A stretch of DNA of 64,000 nucleotides from Oscillospiraceae bacterium (GTDB lineage: Bacteria; Bacillota; Clostridia; Oscillospirales; Ruminococcaceae), in assembly GCA_017472965.1 (NCBI GenBank), contig JAFUNR010000021.1:1-64000 (forward strand), in the 5' to 3' direction. The stretch's first letter is position 1, and every line of letters begins with the position of its first letter. The notes beneath the pieces were generated by a model that searched no databases, was not told the origin of the DNA, and saw nothing but the letters and a program-made list of their open reading frames with translations. Made by a program: the position numbers and the translations under genes. Below are positions 59,560-64,000 of this stretch, in pieces.

Positions 59560-59588
59560 TTGTTCACCGCTTTGCTTTTTATTATAAT
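59560..59588 (+). promoter_or_regulatory. Promoter of the GH127 operon
   Basis: TTGTTC (59560-59565), 17 bp, TATAAT (59583-59588), followed by a ~78-nt leader to the GH127 ATG. Confidence 0.65.
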
Positions 59589-59666
59589 GATGACGGAAGG
59601 AAAATGCAACCGGACGTTATCCGGCACCGGTCCGGGTGTCCGCAGTACAAAAAGGAGGACCTCCCC

Positions 59667-61511
59667 ATGAAAAACATCGACCATTCCGCCGTGCGTATCC
59701 GTGACGGATTCTGGAAGCAGAAGCAGGAGCTTGTGCGCAATGTCACCGCCAAAGCCGTATACGACCGTTTTTCCGACACCGGGCGCTTTGCCGCGCTGAA
59801 ATGCAGCTGGAAGCCCGGTGACGAGCCGGAACCCCACATCTTCTGGGATTCCGATGTGGCCAAGTGGCTGGAGGGCGTGGCCTATCTGCTGCAGGAGGCC
59901 CCCGCCCCCGAGCTGTACAGCCTTGCCCGCGCCGCCATCGATGATATCCTCTCCAGTCAGGAGGCGGATACCGGCTATTACAACTGCTACTATCTGACCC
60001 ATCCCGATGCCCCCCGCCTGACCCAGCGCGGCAACCATGAGCTGTACTGCCTCGGTCATCTGATCGAGGGCGCCGTGGCATGGTATGCCGCCACCGGCGA
60101 ACGGGATTTCATGGATGCCATGGCAAAGTACGCCGACTATGTTGAAAAATGCTTCAAGACCGAGCGGACTGCCGGCTTTGTCACCCCCGGTCACCCCGAG
60201 CTGGAGCTGGCGCTGGTGCGGCTGGCCAATGCCACCGGCGAACGCCGCTATATGGAGCTGGCAAAGTTCTTCATCGATGAGCACGGTGTCGACAAGCGGG
60301 AGGGCTTCGGCGCTCTGTGCGACTGGGCAAACGACATTTACAATATGGATGAAAAGCCCCTGCGGGAGCGCGACACCATCGACGGACACAGCGTGCGCGC
60401 CTTCTATCTGCTGAGCGCCGTGGCGGATATCGCCGCAGAGTATGATGACGGCGAGCTTGCCGCCGCTGCCCGCCGCTGCTTTGACAATGCCGCCTTCAAG
60501 CGGATGTACATCACCGGCGGCTTCGGCTCCTCCCACATCGGCGAGGCCTTCACCGGCGACCACGACCTGCCCAACCGCACCGCCTACACCGAGACCTGCG
60601 CCTCCATCGCCATGGCGTTCTTCGCACGGCGTATGCAGAAGCTGGAGACGGACAGCGCCTTTGCCGATGCCATCGAGCGGGTGCTTTACAACGGCGCACT
60701 GTCCGGCCTTTCTCTGGACGGCAGAGCCTTCTTCTACGAAAATCCGCTGGAGATCGATCCGGATTTCAACCATGTGGAGCCCGCCACCAAGATCCCGCCC
60801 CATTACCCCATCACCCAGCGGCTCGAGGTATTCGGCTGCAGCTGCTGCCCGCCCAATGTGGTGCGCCTGCTGCCCGCCGTCGGCGATTACCTTTACGGAC
60901 TGGACGGGGACACCGTGTATGTGCACCAGTATGCCGACAGCGAAGCCGCCTTTGACGGCGTAAGCATCACCCAGACCACCCGCTACCCCGCCGACGGCGC
61001 GGTGAAGATCCGGGTCTTTGGCGCAAAGAAGCTGGCGCTGCGCATCCCCGGCTGGTGCGAAAGCTTCACGCTGAGCGTGCCGTACACCATGTACAGGGGC
61101 TACGCCGTAGCCGATGTGACCGACGGCGCCGAGATCGAGCTGCTGCTTGCCATGCCGGTGGTGACCATGGCCGCCCACACCCGCGTGCACGCGGATGCCG
61201 GCCGCATCGCCGTGATGCGCGGCCCCGTGGTATACTGCATGGAGGGCGTGGACAACGGCAAGGAGCTTTTCAGCCTGAAGCTGGCCGCCGATGCCGTTTT
61301 TGAAGAGGAGGATTCTTCGGTCTGCTTTGCCGAAAACGCCCCCCTGCTGCCGGTGCTGAAAACCACCGTCACCCGCCGCAGTGCGCCGGATGCGCTGTAC
61401 AGCCCCGCCCGCGCCGTGGTCAGCGAGGATGTGCCCGCCCGCTTTATCCCCTACTTCGCTTTCGCCAACCGCGGCGAGACCGAGATGCAGGTCTGGGTAC
61501 TGGAAAAATAA
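59667..61511 (+). CDS. GH127 beta-L-arabinofuranosidase, first copy
   Basis: 614 residues; AAAGGAGG before the ATG at 59667. The N-terminal (alpha/alpha)6 barrel (~1-400) has VRIRDGFWKQKQELV, IFWDSDVAKWLEGVAYLL, NHELYCLGHLIEGAVAWY and YITGGFGSSHIGEAFTGDHDLPN. Zinc and catalytic residues of the GH127 family are present: ETCAS (Glu/Cys ligands) and GCSCCPPNV, in which the first Cys of the CC pair is the nucleophile. Two C-terminal beta domains follow. It removes beta-L-arabinofuranosyl groups, as in hydroxyproline-rich plant glycoproteins. No signal peptide. Confidence 0.88.
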   Translation: MKNIDHSAVRIRDGFWKQKQELVRNVTAKAVYDRFSDTGRFAALKCSWKPGDEPEPHIFWDSDVAKWLEGVAYLLQEAPAPELYSLARAAIDDILSSQEADTGYYNCYYLTHPDAPRLTQRGNHELYCLGHLIEGAVAWYAATGERDFMDAMAKYADYVEKCFKTERTAGFVTPGHPELELALVRLANATGERRYMELAKFFIDEHGVDKREGFGALCDWANDIYNMDEKPLRERDTIDGHSVRAFYLLSAVADIAAEYDDGELAAAARRCFDNAAFKRMYITGGFGSSHIGEAFTGDHDLPNRTAYTETCASIAMAFFARRMQKLETDSAFADAIERVLYNGALSGLSLDGRAFFYENPLEIDPDFNHVEPATKIPPHYPITQRLEVFGCSCCPPNVVRLLPAVGDYLYGLDGDTVYVHQYADSEAAFDGVSITQTTRYPADGAVKIRVFGAKKLALRIPGWCESFTLSVPYTMYRGYAVADVTDGAEIELLLAMPVVTMAAHTRVHADAGRIAVMRGPVVYCMEGVDNGKELFSLKLAADAVFEEEDSSVCFAENAPLLPVLKTTVTRRSAPDALYSPARAVVSEDVPARFIPYFAFANRGETEMQVWVLEK

Positions 61512-61526
61512 AAAAGGAGAAACGCC

Positions 61527-63470
61527 ATGCCGAAGGAATATCCCTGCACAGAGCCCTCCATGCTGCACTGTTTTCAGCCGACCGGCAGCCTTGTGGCCTG
61601 GTACGCGAAGCTGCTGTGCGATACCGTCGTGCCGTTTCAGGAAGCTGTTCTGAACGACCGCGTAGAGGGTGTCCCTCCCAGCCATGCTGTCCGGAATTTC
61701 CGCAATGCAGCAGCTCTTCTTCGCGGCGATACCGACCGCAGGGGCAGCTTTTACGGCGCTGTTTTTCAGGACAGCGATGTGGCCAAATGGATCGAGGCCG
61801 CAGCCTACTCGCTGCTCATCAAGCCGGATAAAGCACTGGAGCAGCGCCTTGACGATCTGTGCGATCTGATCGCCGCGGCGCAGGAGCCGGACGGCTATCT
61901 CAACACCCACTACACCCTGAACTGCCCCGAAAACAAGTTCACCAACCTGCTGGAGGGTCACGAGCTCTACTGCTCCGGTCACATGATGGAGGCCGCCGCC
62001 GCTTTGTACGAGACCACCGGCAGCCGGAAGCTGCTGGATATCATGTGCCGGAACGCCGATCTTCTTTACCAACGCTTCATTACGGAGGGCGCCCCCGGCT
62101 ATCCGGGTCATCCCGAGGTGGAGCTTGCTCTGATGCGTCTGTGGCGTGCTTCCGGCGAGGAACGCTACCGGGAGCTTGCCGAGCATTTCATCAATGTGCG
62201 CGGCGTGGATCCGGATTTCTATATCAAAGAGGCGGCGCAGCGCAGCTGGAAGATCTGGGGCAACGATCCCGCAAACCGGGAATACCAGCAAAGCCATCTG
62301 CCGGTGCGGGAGCAGCCCGATGCGGTGGGGCACGCTGTACGCGCCGTCTATCTGTACTCTGCCATGGCGGATATCGCCGCTGTCACCGGCGATATCTCCC
62401 TGAAGCAGGCCTGCATCCGCCTGTTTGAAAGCATCGCACACCGCCGCATGTACATCACCGGCGGCATCGGCTCCACCGTCATCGGCGAAGCCTTTACCGC
62501 GGATTACGATCTGCCCAACGACACCGTCTATGCCGAGACCTGCGCCTCCATCGGACTGATCTTCTTTGCCTCCCGTATGCTGCAGCTTGAGCGTAACGGC
62601 CGCTATGCGGATGTGATGGAACGCGCCTTTTATAACACCGTCCTTGCCGGCATCGAGCTGGACGGCCGGAAATTCTTCTATGTCAATCCGCTGGAGGTCA
62701 TCCCCGGCGTATCCGGTGTTATCCCCACGCACCGCCACGATCTGCCGCAGCGCCCGGGCTGGTTCGGCTGCGCCTGCTGCCCGCCCAATGCGGCGCGGCT
62801 GCTGGCCTCTGCCGCACGCTACATCTGGGATCGGGCGGACGGCATTCTGTATGCCAACCTGTTCGTCGAGGGCAAACTGACCCTGCCTGAGACGGAGATC
62901 CTCACCGAGACCGCCTACCCCTTCGGCGACACTGTCCGGTTTACCATTCTTTCCGGCAGCACCAGAATGGCCATCCGCATTCCCGCTTTTTCGGCAAGGA
63001 ACTACGCGGTATCCGCACCGGGTGAATACCGTGACGGCTACTACTATCTGGATGCCCGTGCGGGCGATGTCATCGAGCTGCGGCTGGATATGTCGCCGCG
63101 CATCAACCGCACCAACACCCGTGCTGCCGCCAACAGCGGCCGCGGTGCGGTGACAGTCGGCCCCGTCGTGTACTGTGCGGAGGAAGCGGACAACAGCGGT
63201 GAACTTTTCGGCTTTACCCTGCAAAGCGGCTCGCTGCGCATCATCCCGCAGACACCGGCGCAGATCGGCGGCTTTGATGCCGCCGCAGACAGCCTTGGCA
63301 CGGTCTACACCGTCTGCGCACAGGGCAGCACCCTTGTACAGGATGATCCCGATGCGCTGTATTTCTCCGAAGGCTTCCGCGAAGAAGCCGGCAGTCTGAA
63401 GCTAATCCCCTATTTCATGTGGGGCAACCGCGGACTGAACCGGATGCGCATTTGGTTCCCGGTACGCTGA
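61527..63470 (+). CDS. GH127 beta-L-arabinofuranosidase, second copy
   Basis: 647 residues, starting 15 bp after the first copy (AAAAGGAGA upstream). FYGAVFQDSDVAKWIEAAAYSLL, YITGGIGSTVIGEAFTADYDLPND, YAETCASIGLIFFA and GCACCPPNAARLLASAARY keep the barrel core, zinc ligands and Cys nucleophile. Longer than copy one mainly through an extra loop near 215-260 (YIKEAAQRSWKIWGNDPANRE), typical of the HypBA1-like group. The clear divergence from copy one suggests different linkage or aglycone preference rather than simple duplication. Same operon. Confidence 0.88.
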   Translation: MPKEYPCTEPSMLHCFQPTGSLVAWYAKLLCDTVVPFQEAVLNDRVEGVPPSHAVRNFRNAAALLRGDTDRRGSFYGAVFQDSDVAKWIEAAAYSLLIKPDKALEQRLDDLCDLIAAAQEPDGYLNTHYTLNCPENKFTNLLEGHELYCSGHMMEAAAALYETTGSRKLLDIMCRNADLLYQRFITEGAPGYPGHPEVELALMRLWRASGEERYRELAEHFINVRGVDPDFYIKEAAQRSWKIWGNDPANREYQQSHLPVREQPDAVGHAVRAVYLYSAMADIAAVTGDISLKQACIRLFESIAHRRMYITGGIGSTVIGEAFTADYDLPNDTVYAETCASIGLIFFASRMLQLERNGRYADVMERAFYNTVLAGIELDGRKFFYVNPLEVIPGVSGVIPTHRHDLPQRPGWFGCACCPPNAARLLASAARYIWDRADGILYANLFVEGKLTLPETEILTETAYPFGDTVRFTILSGSTRMAIRIPAFSARNYAVSAPGEYRDGYYYLDARAGDVIELRLDMSPRINRTNTRAAANSGRGAVTVGPVVYCAEEADNSGELFGFTLQSGSLRIIPQTPAQIGGFDAAADSLGTVYTVCAQGSTLVQDDPDALYFSEGFREEAGSLKLIPYFMWGNRGLNRMRIWFPVR

Positions 63471-63518
63471 GCCGCCGGCCCTTTGTCCGCCGCCGGCAAA
63501 TCCCTGTGCACACCGAAG

Positions 63519-63562
63519 CAACAAAAAAAACAGACCGCCGCCGCGGCCTGTTTTTTTGTTGT
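63519..63562. terminator. Bidirectional terminator after the GH127 operon
   Basis: AACAAAAAAAACAG...CTGTTTTTTTGTT around a GC-rich core, between convergent genes. Confidence 0.78.
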
Positions 63563-63571
63563 TCCGTTTCT

Positions 63572-64000
63572 TTACTCCTGCGGCTTTGCCGCCTTTTTTG
63601 CCCGCGGATAGACAAGTGCCGCCAGCAGGCTGGTCAGCGGGATAGCCGCCAGTATGCCAAGGCTGCCCACCAGCGCCTGCTCCACCTCCACCACGATCAT
63701 CTCCTTGTTCAGGATATTCAGCAGCGAGGAATTATACGCCATGATCAGCACCACGGTGGCAAGGGAGGAGCCGATGTACGCCAGCACCAGCGTGTTGGCC
63801 ATGGTGCCCATCATATCCCGGCCGATGGCAAAGCCGCTTTTCAGAAGTCCGGCAAAGGTGGGTGCTTCCAGCTGGTCGGCAAGCTCGCCCAGCGAGGATG
63901 CGATGGAGATCGCCACATCCATCACCGCGCCGGTGGCGCCGATGATGATGGCGGCGAAGATGACCGCCCGCAGATCCACCGAAAGCCCGCCGGAAAGATC
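63572..64000 (-). CDS. YibE/F-family membrane protein (5' end cut by window)
   Basis: The visible C-terminal ~142 residues read through the right edge; an internal GTG at 63979 is not a likely start. RAVIFAAIIIGATGAVMDVAISIASSL, GRDMMGTMANTLVLAYIGSSLATVVLIM and GSLGILAAIPLTSLLAALVY are the last three TM segments of the YibE/F family, conserved polytopic proteins of unknown transport or assembly function. The short basic tail RAKKAAKPQE is cytoplasmic. Confidence 0.85.
   Translation of the reverse strand, partial: DLSGGLSVDLRAVIFAAIIIGATGAVMDVAISIASSLGELADQLEAPTFAGLLKSGFAIGRDMMGTMANTLVLAYIGSSLATVVLIMAYNSSLLNILNKEMIVVEVEQALVGSLGILAAIPLTSLLAALVYPRAKKAAKPQE

Noticed and set aside
59508..63224. 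1238-codon minus-strand frame opposite the GH127 pair
   Set aside because: Antisense shadow; both GH127 genes have complete catalytic motifs on the plus strand.
1..64000. Transposons, prophage, integrative elements, tRNA or rRNA genes
   Set aside because: No transposase, integrase, phage structural gene, attachment-site repeat or tRNA/rRNA sequence was recognised by reading.

Overview
The window comes from a GC-rich Firmicute (roughly 60% GC by eye), most likely a gut Clostridium-class bacterium of the Oscillospiraceae/Ruminococcaceae type (Subdoligranulum/Gemmiger/Faecalibacterium-like). Supporting signs are strong AGGAGG-type ribosome binding sites, ECF vitamin transporters under THF and TPP riboswitches, a split transketolase, PadR/DUF1700/DUF4097 genes, and many plant-glycan hydrolases without signal peptides. 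The taxonomic call is an inference. I see no rRNA, tRNA, CRISPR array, prophage or insertion sequence. Almost every gene is intact; the two genes at the window edges are cut.

Layout. 1-1.6 kb: a PadR-DUF1700-DUF4097 envelope-stress type operon with a near-perfect promoter/operator. 1.7-3.9 kb: a histidine kinase/response regulator pair. 4.1-7.8 kb: two paralogous cytoplasmic GH10 proteins facing an AraC regulator. 7.8-9.7 kb: prfC, whose last codons lie in a tandem array of 35-bp hairpin repeats. 9.9-12.1 kb: GH3 beta-glucosidase. 12.2-15.1 kb: a SHOCT/zinc-ribbon membrane protein and the two-gene transketolase. 15.3-17.8 kb: THF riboswitch-folT and a D,D-carboxypeptidase. 17.9-24.5 kb: a leftward glycosidase cluster (GH2, GH106-like, TIM-barrel hydrolase). 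24.7-29.4 kb: DUF1893 protein, zinc alcohol dehydrogenase, FUSC/aromatic-acid-exporter-like protein and GH78 rhamnosidase. 29.5-32.4 kb: a TipAL-like MerR regulator followed by two URO-D-fold proteins. 32.5-42 kb: fused MacB-type ABC transporter, GH2 enzyme with a Met-rich tail, giant Sel1-repeat protein, TPP riboswitch-thiT. 42-45.8 kb: SLOG-like protein, XRE regulator, and an FAD oxidoreductase/ferredoxin pair facing a PocR-AraC regulator. 45.9-53.4 kb: housekeeping and envelope genes (rnr, cysS, dipeptidase, DUF2142, CPBP). 53.6-63.5 kb: a second glycan region with a beta-propeller hydrolase, COG3910-like ATPase, VOC protein, third URO-D protein, two AraC regulators and a tandem pair of GH127 enzymes. 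63.6 kb-end: YibE/F membrane protein (cut).

How it works together. The glycosidases (GH10, GH3, GH2, GH106-like, GH78, GH127) point to intracellular trimming of imported plant oligosaccharides or glycosides rich in xylose, rhamnose and L-arabinofuranose. No sugar ABC, PTS or MFS importer is linked to them in the window, so uptake must be encoded elsewhere. The rhamnosidase is coupled instead to an aromatic-acid-exporter-like protein, which suggests aryl rhamnosides as substrates. Items I would look at first are the hairpin repeat array at the prfC 3' end, the internal ribosome binding site in the TipAL-like gene, the duplicated terminator bracketing the FAD/ferredoxin/PocR cassette, and the rhamnosidase-exporter pairing.
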